From Chondrosia reniformis (lineage: Eukaryota; Porifera; Demospongiae; Chondrillida; Chondrillidae), in contig OX359198.1 in NCBI GenBank assembly GCA_947172415.1, forward strand, positions 5,797,401-5,861,400: a stretch of DNA of 64,000 bases, given 5' to 3'. The notes under the pieces were generated by a model. It did not search any database, was not told the DNA's origin, and was given only the letters and a program-made list of their open reading frames with translations. The translations under genes were made by a program, and so were the position numbers. This document shows positions 24,831 through 37,100 of the stretch, in pieces. Position 1 is the first letter of the stretch. Each line of letters begins with the position of its first letter.

Positions 24831-25774
24831 ACTGATGGATAGCTTTAAATGTGAGCTATAAGCTGGGATCCATTATCTATAAAGAAACAGCACAATTAAA
24901 GAATTGACCACATTTTCTGTCAGAAGTATATATTTCAACCAACCAATCAAAATGTTTTTAGGTGGAAGGAGCTTATTAGCCAAATAGGCTAGTCTACTCT
25001 ATAAGGAGCCCACCATCAATTCATTTTCATACCAATGAATACCATTCCATACAATCAAGATGTATTTAGTAAATTATAATAATATTGCAGACTTACTATA
25101 TATCCAATGGGCAATGGCCTCTGCATATGTTTAATGACCTGGGATTGCACAGTTAGCTATATCTTCACCTTCATAGGTAGTTCTATAACATGGATACAGT
25201 ACATAGCAGATACATATTGTTATGTGGTAACTTCTAGCATGCACACATACAAGGCAAGCAAGACAAGATTGTTTACTTCTTCATTCTACTGTGCATAACT
25301 TATTCAAAATATATAGACCTCAAATGATTCACTTTCTCCCAAATATGGATTCTACATTGTAATATGCTTAGCTAAAATTATACAGTAATATACACATATA
25401 TTCTGTATAAATGCTGACCTTTGGGTCTATGGAATGATGCAGGCGTTACTCTGGTTGCTGCCTTAATTTGGCCTAGGAAGAGAAATTCAAGAAACAAGAT
25501 TTGTAGTCAACACAGTATTTAAAACTCTCATAAAATATTCTTTAGACACAAATGGCACTCATTAACCTTCCTAAATACAAGTAAAGGATATTTATTACTC
25601 TTTAATGAACTAAAAATATGAAGTGTTCCATATTCACACACTCTCTTGATCTCAGCTTCTTTTTGAGCTAATTTCAACCTCTTTATTAAAGACAAGTTAA
25701 TTTCCTTGCACAAGTATCTGAATCAAGATGTACATCAGTTATCCTTCGGAGCACCATTCAATGTACATTAACAG

Positions 25775-25955
25775 GATCACTGATGAAGGGTGGAATTCCC
25801 AGAAACGGCTGTCTGACCCAGTGGAGAAGAAGATGAAAGAAGGGAAAAGAAGGAAGAAAAGACTACTGTATCTTCATCTAAAGCTCTCTTTAGGTTTAGT
25901 TCCCCTATAGGCTCTTTTTACAGAATAGGCATATAGCATGTAGGAAAATGGTATC
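25775..25955 (-). repeat. Dispersed repeat family R1, copy 3
   Basis: Reverse complement of the 5.94-kb copy over the whole length: CCACCCTTCATCAGTG end at 25,775-25,800, CCACTGGGTCAGACAG, GGGAACTAAACCTAAAGAGA and ACCATTTTCCTACATGCTA end near 25,950. Confidence 0.75.
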
Positions 25956-27596
25956 TTAGATTTTTCATGTATAACCATACCCCACAGACATATCAATATT
26001 TACATACAACACATACATGTACAGTAACCATAGCGACACACACTAAGAAGAGAAGATATGTGACATTAGCAAACTTTCCTCTTCAAGATAAATTGTGTAA
26101 TTATATATCGGCCCTAACACCAAAGTGGTTTGTCATATATAATAAGCCCTAATGACCAGAGCTGATAAAGAAGCAGTCATATATGTATTATATATACAGT
26201 ACATTGCACTCTTATTAACCTGAGGCAATTGCAAGATCTGTTCCTCTTCTGTTGTGAGCCCTTTCTTAGCAAGCACTCCTTCCAACTGGTTCACCTTATC
26301 TTGTAGTCCTCTCTCACAGTGTCATTTTGATCTCCGATCCTCTTTTCCACAAATCACTCAAAATACTGAATGTATCCTGTAAAGGAACAACAGGTTTTAC
26401 ATCAAGTGCTACTGTAGGTCAATATGAAGCAATATAGAGATGTATAACAATGTAACAATTAGAATACATAATATATTAACAACAATGACAACGTTAATAA
26501 TGCACAAAATAGAGTAAACTGATCATGACAATACTATACACTGTTGTATCCAAGCTAACATGAACAAAAAAAATTATTTGAGCAATCACACAGCAAAAAG
26601 TACAAAAACAGAATTTTCCAGTATAGACTCAAAGATACATAATGCAATATAAATTGTTGATGTGGTCTAATGCTGACATAGCAATTGTATTGTAAATGGC
26701 AACAAAACAGTTCAGCTAAGTAACCATCAAGTTAGAAGTCAAGTCAAGTCAAGTCTATGTTACCTTTTCACTTGGCATGTGATGACGTGTTTTATGCAAT
26801 TTCCATGGTGCATCACGATACTCTCACTCTATATAAGATTGTAAATTAAATTTTAAGTTAAAGTTGTATTTTGATTCCTGGTGTTAGTATATATACTCCC
26901 TGTATCCCTGTTTTCTCTATATACATATTATTATTATTATTATTATATTATTAAAGTGCCCATGCACGGCATACATACAATTAATGTATAGATAAATGCC
27001 AACCAGTGCTGGTTAAGTATAGTACTCGCTCTATTTACTATATATGCTAATATATAGTGTCTCACAACATCTATATATACACCTATAATAATATCTCTCA
27101 AAGCTACTGTAATCAGCTCTATTTTATAATTAGTACACATATCATTTTTTCAGAATTTCAAATTTATCCCAAACTGCGTACAGTCAATTAAACAATACAT
27201 AACAAAAATTAATCTATTTAAATTTTGAAACAAAATTGTAAAAAGAAGTCAACTTTCAAAGTTCAATAAATCTTAAATGTTTCTGGCAATTCCCTTCAGA
27301 TTAACTTCATTACTATTGAGGGCATTCAGAAGTTCCTTTAATTCCCATCCATTTTTATTGGTCCATATCTCAAGAAGTATTAAACATTTTCTGTCATCCC
27401 CTTCTTCGTCAGAGTTAAGAACTCTCTTAAAATCCAAGTGCCCAGCTTAGGTTCAGTGGTTCTCAGTTTTGATAGTTAAGTCAGCCAACACCAGGCATCA
27501 CTTGATCTCTCAAATGACTACTACTCTCTCCCCCAATCACCACACCTGTACACAACACATCCATATATATATAGAAATACAATATTACGGCACTAG

Positions 27597-28330
27597 CAGC
27601 TTTTAATTCCAATTTGCTATATAAATCTTAAAATGTAAGATACTATGCCAATCCTCTAAAAAGTCAAAGGTTAGGGGGTGCTTTGGGTGTTGAAGCACCC
27701 CCTCCAAGTTTAATTACTCAGACAAACAAATATATCTAAGCTTTTCTGCAGCTGGTATATGTTGGCTCTAATGATTGGAAAGACATGGTCAACAATATTT
27801 GGCTATATATTACAATTCCAGCCAAATCTATATATAATAATTTACCTGCCTTCTGCATAGGTATGTATATAACTGAATTAAAATGAAATGTACATATATA
27901 GCAGCTATATTTCAAAAAGAGCATTTACAACTAGTTCCATTTATTATATAATATGCAAGTGGATTAAATTATTCGAGTTAATAATATATATGTATATAGC
28001 TGCATATCAGACAACCTCAATTAACATAATATATACCATGCATTTAAAACATTGGCCCAGGTTTCAAACAACAATTGCAGTTATGGCAACTTAACTGAGG
28101 ACTTACGTAATTGCTGAAATATTCATGCATGTGTAGATTTCCCTAAATATACTTAAAAATCTTCAAGATATAGCAAGTGATAGTTGAAATTGAAAGCAGA
28201 TCAATGGTACTGTTTTATCATGGGACCTGCTTGGTGTGAGGAGGTACCAGTCACTGAAACTGAAACTGGAAGCTAGCAGCTTTTAATTCCAATTTGCTAA
28301 ATCTTAAAACGTAAGATACTACAAATTTGT
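27597..28330 (+). repeat. Promoter-flank copy of the VWD gene unit, gene missing
   Basis: 27,711-28,270 matches the region upstream of gene A (32,470-33,056) and in part that of gene B (40,805-41,275): AAGCTTTTCTGCAGCTGGTA, TTGGCTCTAATGATTGGAAA, GCTTGGTGTGAGGAGGTACC. It is followed not by a gene but by a repeated TTTTAATTCCAATTTGCTA block (27,600 and 28,280). This looks like the relic of a further copy of the tandem unit. Confidence 0.65.
27655..27708. repeat. Short hairpin repeat family R3, copy 1
   Basis: GGGGGTGCTTTGGGTGTTGA then AGCACCCCC can fold into a hairpin. The same is found at 28,505-28,555 and, less perfectly, at 58,775-58,822 (TGCTCTGGGTGCTGAATCAC). Confidence 0.6.
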
Positions 28331-28748
28331 GACTTTTTTAAACAAGCACAACTCATAACAACACAAAATAACATTGCAAGATCTCTACTAACAAACTGCA
28401 CATAGTATATACATATACACTCCTCAGAAAACAGGCTGATTGTCATATACTGCAATGTCTGGTTAGTGATGGCTGTGGAGATAACAGCTGCAAATCCTCT
28501 AATAAGGTCAAAGGTTAGGAGGGTGCTCTGGGTGTTGAAGCACCCCCTTCAAATTTGAGCTTGTATTAGCAATATTTTAAACTTTCGGTATACTATGTAC
28601 TATCCAAAAGCCTCATAACCTATCCCTATATAACTCAGCACTCCCCTTATAACTATCCACCCATTCAGTACTGAGCAAGCTACAAGCAGTAACGCTCAAG
28701 TGCTACCAACTCACTGGGACTACATGAAACTGGTGTTATTTTTTCGCC

Positions 28749-28958
28749 TTATCTCATTGGCAATTTGATTGGGTTCTGGAGGACCTGCAGAAGGTAATCC
28801 CAAGTGGGGCTCACTTCTACCCCATCCACCACCTTCTTGCCACCATCAATCCAAGCCTTGATGACCTTGAGAAGGTTATGTGCCAAGTTACGGGACATGG
28901 ACACTTCCAGCAGCATGGCTGTATTCTCCTGGCCAAGAAGAATGGCAAGTTCCTTCAT
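28749..28958 (-). pseudogene. Possible death-domain-like fragment
   Basis: A 69-codon frame with an ATG at 28958. The pattern LAILLGQENTAML, LLKVIKAWIDGG and PTWDYLLQVLQNP resembles helices of the death-domain fold, whose last helix often reads PTWxxLxxAL. No neighbouring exon is seen and mobile-element sequence starts at 29,051, so it looks like an orphan exon or remnant. An alternative is a chance open frame. The call rests on pattern only. Confidence 0.35.
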
Positions 28959-29050
28959 TTATACACCATTCTAGGCACAAAATCTAATATAAGCATCGTC
29001 GAGACTGGGGGTATGAATCTGCAGGGAAAATACTTGATCAATTGGTACGT

Positions 29051-29404
29051 ATAAAAACATTCAAAAATGAAGTTAAAAGTAGGGATGGCACTGCAGTGAT
29101 TGGCACATCTAGAAAAAGTAACGAAACAAGAAAGTGATCATCTGGTAAGGCTAACATTGCAGAAGTGGCATACTGAAACTTAACTATACACATCACTTCT
29201 ATGTTTGGGCGCATCATGGATATACTAGAAGTAGGGATCGATGCGCCCAAACATAGAAGTGATGTGTATAGTTAAGTTTCAGTATGCCACTTCTGCAATG
29301 TTAGCCTTACCAGATGATCACTTTCTTGTTTCGTTACTTTTTCTAGATGTGCCAATCACTGCAGTGCCATCCCTACTTTTAACTTCATTTTTGAATGTTT
29401 TTAT
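29051..29404. mobile_element. Palindromic element P1, hairpin with 165-bp arms
   Basis: Arm 29,051-29,215 and its reverse complement 29,240-29,404, spacer 24 bp. I find no mismatch between the arms by eye. Landmarks are AAGTTAAAAGTAGGGATGGC, GAAACAAGAAAGTGATCATC and CTTCTATGTTTGGGCGCATC. Related, more diverged palindromes are at 31.5 and 40.4 kb. No transposase is present, so it is a non-autonomous foldback or MITE-type element. Confidence 0.92.
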
Positions 29405-30215
29405 TTAACTTGTATTGCCCCTTTTTTCTTGTTAATATTTGTTTTGAAAGTTTTCTTGGCGAAAACTCGAAATAAAGTAGCAGAATAGACGATATAATAG
29501 AGAGCTCTAAATTAAAAAATGGCGTCCGAAAAGATCCCAAATTTGATAAGATGTTTTCTACCGTACTTTAACATTCAGTTTAGGATATTAAAGGGTCCAT
29601 AATCGTTAAGAATACGACTGTATATAGGCCCTGCAAAGCGACTAAGAAATTCGATCGCGGGTAACGGCAGTACCACAAATATTACTCATTCGGGTTACTT
29701 ATTTTATATAGAGAGAATTTGAAACTTAATTAAAAAATGGCGTTCAAAGAGGCCCTAAATTTGGCACTTTCAAAAGTAACACGCTTCGGTTGGAGCGCGT
29801 TGAAATCTAGGGTAGCCTATTCCCTAGTTCGGAAACATTCATGACGATTTAGTATTTGTATGTACCTGCGTAAGTTCGCATGTTAGCGCTAGCTCATTTG
29901 AAAAAAGAAGAAGAAGAAGAAGAAGAAGAAGAAGAAGAAGAAGAAGAAGAAGAAAAAATGAGGAATTGCAGAATTTAGCCTATTTCGGTTTAACCACTTT
30001 GCCAAGGTTGTAGAGCATCGTAACATGTTTTGGCGTTTAGAAAAGCATGCAAAAACGACTGCAAACACACGAATGCAACTGAAAATCTGAACGTTGTTGA
30101 TTTATGAGGTGTTAATTGATAATACATTGAATAGGGCGGCCATGTTTTTTTTCGGCCATCCCTACTTATAGAGTACTACCGTACTCTATGATTAGCGGTA
30201 GGTACCTTGCGTCAC
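29405..30215 (+). mobile_element. Body of palindromic element P1
   Basis: The sequence after the hairpin (GTTTTCTTGGCGAAAACTCG, AAAAATGGCGTCC, GTTTTGGCGTTTAGAAAAGC, ATACATTGAATAGGGCGGCC, ending in the small hairpin AGAGTACTACCGTACTCT) recurs in the same order at 31,780-32,270, and in part reversed at 40,275-40,410 and 17,530-17,720. It has no coding frame. It contains a GAA microsatellite. Confidence 0.8.
29898..29958. repeat. GAA microsatellite
   Basis: About 18 perfect GAA units inside the mobile element body; the 32.0-kb relative has only two (AGAAGAAAAAATG), so the tract expanded here. Confidence 0.95.
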
Positions 30216-30413
30216 CATTTTTTTAGCTCTAAGGGAAAATCGCTTTAGCCTAAGGGAAAATCCCTTAGCTCACTCCTACACTGGAAGGAAATCCGAATGG
30301 CCGTGGCTGAAGCTTTGAGCGAGAATGAAAAACTAGACTAGATTGCGTCACCCCAATATTTGTCAATTCCTTGACTCTATTACAGAAGTGATAGTCCCAC
30401 CCCTATATACTTA

Positions 30414-31215
30414 ATGGATACTTCACTTAGGTGCCATGTAGAGGTCCCCTCAAAGGAAGATTTCCTGGTTTCTGACAAGTTACAGGTGTTGCTCGATACA
30501 GTTAGGGGGTTATGCTATCTGCACAATCAGAAGCTGGAACCATTAGTTCATCACGACCTGACACCCAACAATAATATATTGATGAATATCACCACATTTC
30601 AGTCCAAGCTGGCTGATTTTGGTATGACCCGTTCAGTCCCTCTAACAAAACTCACTCAAGAGAGAGTTCCACAAAGGAACATGTGTCTTTATGCCTCCAG
30701 AGGCTTTCTGTACACCTTGAAGATTCAATGAAAGGCTGGATGTGTTCTCATTTGGTGTCTGCCTTACCTATATTCTCTCTCACACATGGCCCAATCCTAA
30801 TCACCCCACTATAACAGTAAAAGGTAAGATTATAGCCCTGAGTGAATATTGATGTTGGTAAGCCCAATTTGAAAAGTTTAATCAAAGGATATTGTTCCTT
30901 CTGATCATTAAGAGATGTCTGGAAGATGATATGCATGGTTAACCATCTAGTACTACCATCCTTTCAGAGTTGAAAAGGATTTCCAAGCCTAAGATTTTAA
31001 GTCCTGAGGGAAGCTCCCTGAGCAAGTTGTAGGAAAAAGATGCCCTCATTAGCCAGTTGTATCAGCGAGTTAAGGATATGCAGAATATAAAGGATTACGA
31101 TAAAGAGCTCATTAAAAAATTTTGTTTTGAGAAAGAGGAGCTTCAAAAGAAATATGAAAAGCTGAAGCTGCAGGGTCAAGAGACAAAGAAACATCAAGGA
31201 CTAACAGTGAGTCAA
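30414..31215 (+). pseudogene. Protein kinase plus coiled-coil pseudogene
   Basis: The first frame (30,414-30,731) shows kinase subdomains VI-VII: GLCYLHNQ, HHDLTPNN (normally HRDLxPNN), LADFGMTRS. After a frameshift near 30,665 a second frame continues with VFMPPEAF, then a stop, then ERLDVFSFGVCLTYIL (subdomains VIII-IX). Further on, CLEDDMHG, a stop, PSSTTILSELKRI matches subdomain XI. A coiled-coil tail follows (DKELIKKF, EKEELQKKYEKLKLQ) with another stop before it. So there are at least one frameshift and three stops, and the N-lobe with the P-loop is absent. The style (HxDLxPNN, FMPPEA, DDM..PS) fits animal tyrosine-kinase-like or receptor kinases. It lies between two palindromic elements. 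Confidence 0.8.
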
Positions 31216-31489
31216 TGAGCATGCTATATTTAGTCTTATGCAAGCTCCATGATTATACATATGTAAAACTATATACATAAAGCAACTGTATATGTATTGT
31301 TTTATATACAATGTCTGTAGCCATTGAATGTGTACCTATAAGGTGTCATTGAAGCTGTCGCTGTACTAGCTTCTAAGGAGACCGCATACAGTGACTGTAA
31401 AGAATTTAAAGAATTTCCTGTATATATCATCATATCATCTCGTTCATCTCTGTAAGCCATGGTCACAATAATAATAATAATAAAAGTAA

Positions 31490-32270
31490 ATAAAAAACAT
31501 TTACAAAAATGATGTTAGAAGTAGGAATGGCAGTGTTCACTAAGACATCTGCAAAAAGTATTGAAACAAGACAGTGATTATATGATAAGGCTAATCATAC
31601 AGAAGTTGCATGTATACTGAAATTTAAGTAACTTAACCATACACTTCTGTGTTTGGGCACACTAAGCTGAAGTAGGAATGGTGCGCCCAAACACAGAAGT
31701 GTATGGTGATGATGAAATGTTTTTTTATTTACTTGTATTCCCCCTTTTTTTCTTCTTAATATTACTTGTTTTAAATTGATTTGAAAGTTTTCTTGGCGAA
31801 AATCTCGAAATAACGTCCTAGACAAGAGAAATATGCCGAAAACCATGATCTCTTAATTAAAAATGGCGGCCGAGAAGACCACAATTTTCGCTTTTCATAA
31901 TTAACCTGTTTCCTGTAGAGCGCATTCAGATTTAGGGCTGTCTATTCCCTAATTCGGAAACATTTATAACGATTTATAACTTGTACGTGCCCGCATAAGT
32001 TCGCATATTAGCGCTAGTCCATTTGACAAAAGAAGAAAAAATGAATTTCGGGAATGGGCCTATTCCTGGTTAACCGCTTTTTGAACGCTGTAGAGCGTCG
32101 AATAGCGTTTTGGCATTTAGAAAAGAGTGCATGAATGGCTGCAAATAACCGAATATAACCGAAAATCGCTTCGTTGACGATTTATGAGGTGTTAATTGGT
32201 AATACATTAGATAGGGCGGCCATCTTTTTTTCCGGCCAATCCTACTTAGAGAGTACTATCGTACTCTCTG
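31490..32270 (+). mobile_element. Palindromic element P2 with a truncated second arm
   Basis: First arm 31,490-31,660 (AGTAGGAATGGCAGTGTTCA, TTCTGTGTTTGGGC); the second arm keeps only about 30 bp (GCGCCCAAACACAGAAGTGT) before it jumps to the element body. The body ends with GTACTATCGTACTCTC, as in P1. It sits directly upstream of the duplicated VWD unit. Confidence 0.8.
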
Positions 32271-32459
32271 ATATGTGTATATATCATTTGCATGGTATTT
32301 TGTACCTTGCACTGTATATATACGTATATGTATATGGGTACATCTATAGGAACTATTTAACTATGTGAGCTGTAGATATTGATATAAATATAGACCGTAC
32401 GTATATGTATATGGTTACATCCAAATCACACATGCATGAGTTATATCTGTTACAATTGG

Positions 32460-33449
32460 TTTGATGAGATTAATTACTCAGACGGACAAACAAATATATC
32501 TAAGCTTTTCTGCAGCTGGTATATGTTGGCTCTAATGATTGGAAAGACATGGTCAGCAATATATAATATTTTAATTGGCTATATATTACAATTCCAGCCA
32601 GCTCTATAATAATTTTACTTGCCTTCTGTGTGGGTATAACCAAATATATAATAGGGGAATCAATTTCTTTTTTATTTTTATTCTTTTTTAAAAATTATTT
32701 TATGAAATATAGCAGCTATATAGAAAATTGTAATTTACAATCATAGTATACTTACTAGCTTAATTGATTAATATATATGCAAATGGATTAAATTATTGGA
32801 GTTAATAATATGTACGTACGTACAGTATATACAGTACGTAGCTGTCAGACAACCTCAATTAACATACTTATATACCATGCCTTTTAAACATTGGCCCAGG
32901 TTTCAAATGTCAACAGCAGTTATTGCAACTTAACAGGATTGATTGAAGGTCTTGCTTAAGTGATAGTTGAAATTGAAAGCAGATCTATGGTACTGTATTA
33001 TCATGGGACCTGCTTGGTGTGAGGAGGTACCAGTCACTAAAACTGAACTGGAAGCATATGGTACATGAGAAGCCTCTTTATCAAGTGAGAATACTATTTA
33101 TTCCTGACTATTGGGCATTCCACCTGAAGCCAATTAGAATAGATCATAGCCTAGCTGGGTTAATAAGAAATGCTAGCATTCCAGTTGAAACTATAGTTCT
33201 AGTGCACCCATACAAAGGCAATGAGGTCATACATAGTTAATTAATGCTCAAGTGATACTTTATAGTTCACTTACATAGAAAGGCTTCTGTTAGGACTGAT
33301 ACTCATTCTTTACTATTTGATCGAGGCACCTCACTATTCACTGTTATAAACATATATATCTGTAAATCTCTGTATGTACCTGTAAATGGTTTAGTATAAA
33401 AGGCAGTTCCTGATGGAGCTGCTTCAGCTGATATTTCACAGCAACAGAG
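32460..33449 (+). promoter_or_regulatory. Upstream region of VWD gene A, duplicated elsewhere
   Basis: Matches 27,711-28,270 and 40,805-41,680 over most of its length. It ends with the TATA box and 5' leader of gene A. The 73-codon open frame at 33,019-33,240 is not kept in the gene B copy and is not taken as a gene. Confidence 0.6.
33395..33402 (+). promoter_or_regulatory. TATA box of VWD gene A
   Basis: TATAAAAG, 47 bp before the start codon, identical in gene B (41,626-41,633). Confidence 0.7.
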
Positions 33450-34064
33450 ATGTCACCCAAGATCATACTGATATGTAAGTTTACTATAGTGTTAATTAAT
33501 AGTTTAATAGTATATATATATGGATAACTGTATTATCTTTTTATGCATGGGATGTAGTGATTTTGAGCTGCCTTACAGAAGCTCAGAACCAAGGTAAGGA
33601 GTCAATGAAATACAGGCATGTATCATGAATATACACTTGTATATATTCTAAATTGACAGTAACAGTACGCTTTGAAGAAACAACAGTTGATGTTGGCGAA
33701 GCAGATGGACAAGTTACTGTAACACTAATTGCAACACCAGCAGCAACTCAAGCCTTTCAAATTACGTTTCGCTGTTTTCCAGACAGTGCTGGAGGTACAT
33801 AATACCATAAACTATATATGTATATGTTATCTGTTGTAGGTAGGTGACGTGGATAGATAGATGTACACAGAATATATACGTATATATATATAAAATTTAT
33901 ACATGTATCTGGGTTAATTACAAAGAGAAAGTGAGGGAGAAACTTAAGAGAGAAGTTGCTTATAATGTTTCTATATGTAGACACTCTATATTAACTTCAA
34001 GGACAGATACAGTAGATGATGGTATATACGCATGTACTTACACATGCCAAAGAAGAGAGAGTGC

Positions 34065-34106
<42 letters not shown>

Positions 34107-37100
34107 AAGAGGAATTTGAAGCAATTTAACTGTCGTCTCTCTTTGTATACAGCTACTACAGATGATATCAATGGAGTCTCAAGATTCACAGCCTCCTTTG
34201 CCAATGGAGCCACAACTGCTACTTCAGTCATTAACATTAACAATGATGCAGAGGATGAAGCAACTGAGAGCATAAACTGCTTTCCAACCACCCAAGGAGC
34301 TCCAGCGTTTGTAGCTGTGACTGGAGATCTAATTATAAGCATCTTTGATGATGATTCCTTGAGTGAGTAAGGTTTTCTAGTAAATATTGCTACATGCACA
34401 TATGTATACTAATCCTAAATAATTATTGTTCTATAAACTTTATGTTCATGCATGTTTTCCGTTATATAGATTGTCCAGCTCACTTGACTCCAAGATTTGG
34501 AACTTCAAAGCCTACGTGTAACGATCGCAATCCAGCTCCCGGAGCTGAGACCTACGACTGCTACTGCCCAGTTGGACAACTAGACGTGGGAGCACTCTGT
34601 GGGACAGAGACTGATTGTCCAAGTGGTACTGGAACAGGTTCAGCAGCCGGGGATCCTCATTATCGTACCTTTGATCAGCTTTATTATGACTTATTTGACA
34701 CTTGCTATCATGTATTCTCCAAAGACTGTGAGGGTGAAACCTTTGCAGTTTACAGCTACACCACTAATCAATGCTCTGGTGGAAATATACCGACCTGTAT
34801 TGAAAGAGCAATAGTTGAAATCCCAAAATATGATAGCAGAATCATTCTAAATGGAGCTGATCTGTCCGTGACATATCAAGGAGATGTTCCACCTACTGAC
34901 AGAGTTGCAGTAATCACGGGCACTTCCATCACTGTACAGCTTTATGATTATGATGTAACAATCTCATTTTGGAGATGGTATCTCCAAGTGACAGCTAGTG
35001 ACACTTATAGCGGAAAACTCTGTGGATTGCTTGGAAATTTTGATGGAGATAGCACTAATGATTACATATTGCCAGATGGCTCCGTGTTTACTAGTGCGGT
35101 TCCCGAGTTTGAAATTGCCTACAGAGTCCAGCCCAGTGATCTAGGTCTCTTAGATGAGGTGTGTGAGCCTCAGCCACCCCAGCCTGCTCCGCCTTGCACT
35201 GGAGATCCGAAAGTGAAAGCAGAGGCTTTCTGTGCTGCCTTGCTGAATGACCCTGGATCATATGCAGCCTGTCATGACACCGTTGATCCTCAACAGTCTT
35301 ACAATGACTGCGTGCTTGACCAGTGTTTATGTCAGACTGATACATGTGGCTGTTCAGCCATTCAGGACTACTCAGACAGGTGTCAAGCTGCTGGCGTAAC
35401 CACAGGAAACCCACCTGCTGCTTGTAGTGAGTTATTATCACAAAGTATTATACGTATATAGGGGTATAGTTATGTCACATAAAGTTATATAGCTATATAG
35501 CATTAAATACTACATAGCCTAAAGCCCTAAGAAGAGAGATCTAGAAGTATATACTAATCATCTTAAATACTGCTTGTGCTACGTAATTATGTATACTTCC
35601 TATATACTTATTATATATAGTTCCAGAATGTCCAGAAGGACAAATATATAAAACCTGTGGTCCACTTGTACCTGCTACATGTGGGGATTTTGCTGGCATA
35701 GAACTGCCATGTAAGGCAGGATGCTTCTGTCCTGATGGTCTTGTTGTGAAAGATGGAGCATGTGTAGCTCCTGCAGAATGCACAAGTGAGTTTATTTTGA
35801 CATATTTAATTGAGATAAAACTGTTTTAGATATACATCAATATATTCAAAGTTAGATTTACATTTATACGTAAATGTATATATGAAAGAAATTAGAAGAA
35901 TATATACATATTAATATATAAAAATTGAGAGTGATTAGAAGCATTGGTGATATTATTATATTACATACATTTATTCAAATACAGGCGTTATTGAACCTCC
36001 AGTGGATCCTCCAAATCCTCCTGATCCAAGCTTTAAAACCTGCAGAGCTTGGGGAGATCCCCACTACACCACTTTTGATGGCGCAGTACACCACTTCCAA
36101 GGAGTCTGCTGGTATACATTTGTTAATGAAGTCAATGATAAGTTTGCAATATACAGCTATCAGAAGCTTTGCGGTGGTCAAGTAACTTGCATTCAACGGG
36201 TATCCATCAAAGTTGCTGGCTATGATGAACTAGTTAATGTAACACTAAATGGTGCCATTGAACCAGCTATAGCAGATCTTCCTCCTGACATATTTAATGT
36301 TATATTGCAGAGTGGATATTACACAATTGTTATTCAGGTTCCAGTTGACATTCAAGGAGTTTCCTTTAAGGTACCAGTGACTGTGGTATTTGGTGGTGTA
36401 TATGATCTACGTGTGACAGTACCTGACACTTTTGCAAATGAGATCTGTGGATTGTGTGGAAATTACAATGGCGACCCGGGTGATGATTTTGCTGTTCTAC
36501 TGGATAACGATACTAAAGTGCCAAACACCGATCTTGGGGACTTTGGACTATCATTTGCAAACTACGAGCTTTCAGAGGCTGAGGATTGTGAGGTGCGACA
36601 GGCTGTTCCTGAGCCATGTGAGGGAGCTAAGAGAAGAAGAGCAGAAATATTTTGTGAAGCCATTCGCAGAGAAGCCGAAGCACAAGGATGTGCTGACATC
36701 TTGAGTCCTCTGGAATTTATCAACACATGCGTGTTTGATCACTGTGCAGGGGATGACGGTGCAGGAAATATAGACACTAGTGCAGCATGTGGCTCAGCAG
36801 TTAATTACTTTGGTCGCTGTGCAGAATTGGGTTTGAGAGAAGCTACAATTCCAAATGAATGCTGTAAGTATATAATATGTAGATTTGAAACTACATGTAT
36901 TCCAAAGTGCAAATACTATGGCATAATATACCAACTGTTTCATGATACAAGTTTGTTGAACGCATATATACCTGTAATATACAGTGCCTGATTGCGCTGA
37001 AGGAGAGGAATATTCCACTTGTGGACTTGCAGAAGAACCCTCCTGCCTCAATCCTGATGGAGTAATGATACCTGGTGCTCAATGTCTACAAGGCTGCTTC

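Larger units (their letters stand above)
22986..27590. other. Long AT-rich non-coding stretch, no gene seen
   Basis: No exon with family similarity was seen on either strand. It contains a duplicated GTACATCCATTCAGCTATT motif (about 23,065-23,160), a 40-bp tandem duplication at about 24,736-24,820, an R1 repeat copy (minus, 25,775-25,955), and an ATT microsatellite at 26,928-26,955. Confidence 0.6.

Noticed and set aside
30414-30731. Functional kinase exon
   Set aside because: The HRD Arg is replaced by His, the frame shifts before the PPE motif, and stops interrupt every later subdomain.
33019-33240. 73-codon frame upstream of VWD gene A
   Set aside because: The same region upstream of gene B carries frame-breaking differences, and it is part of the promoter flank.
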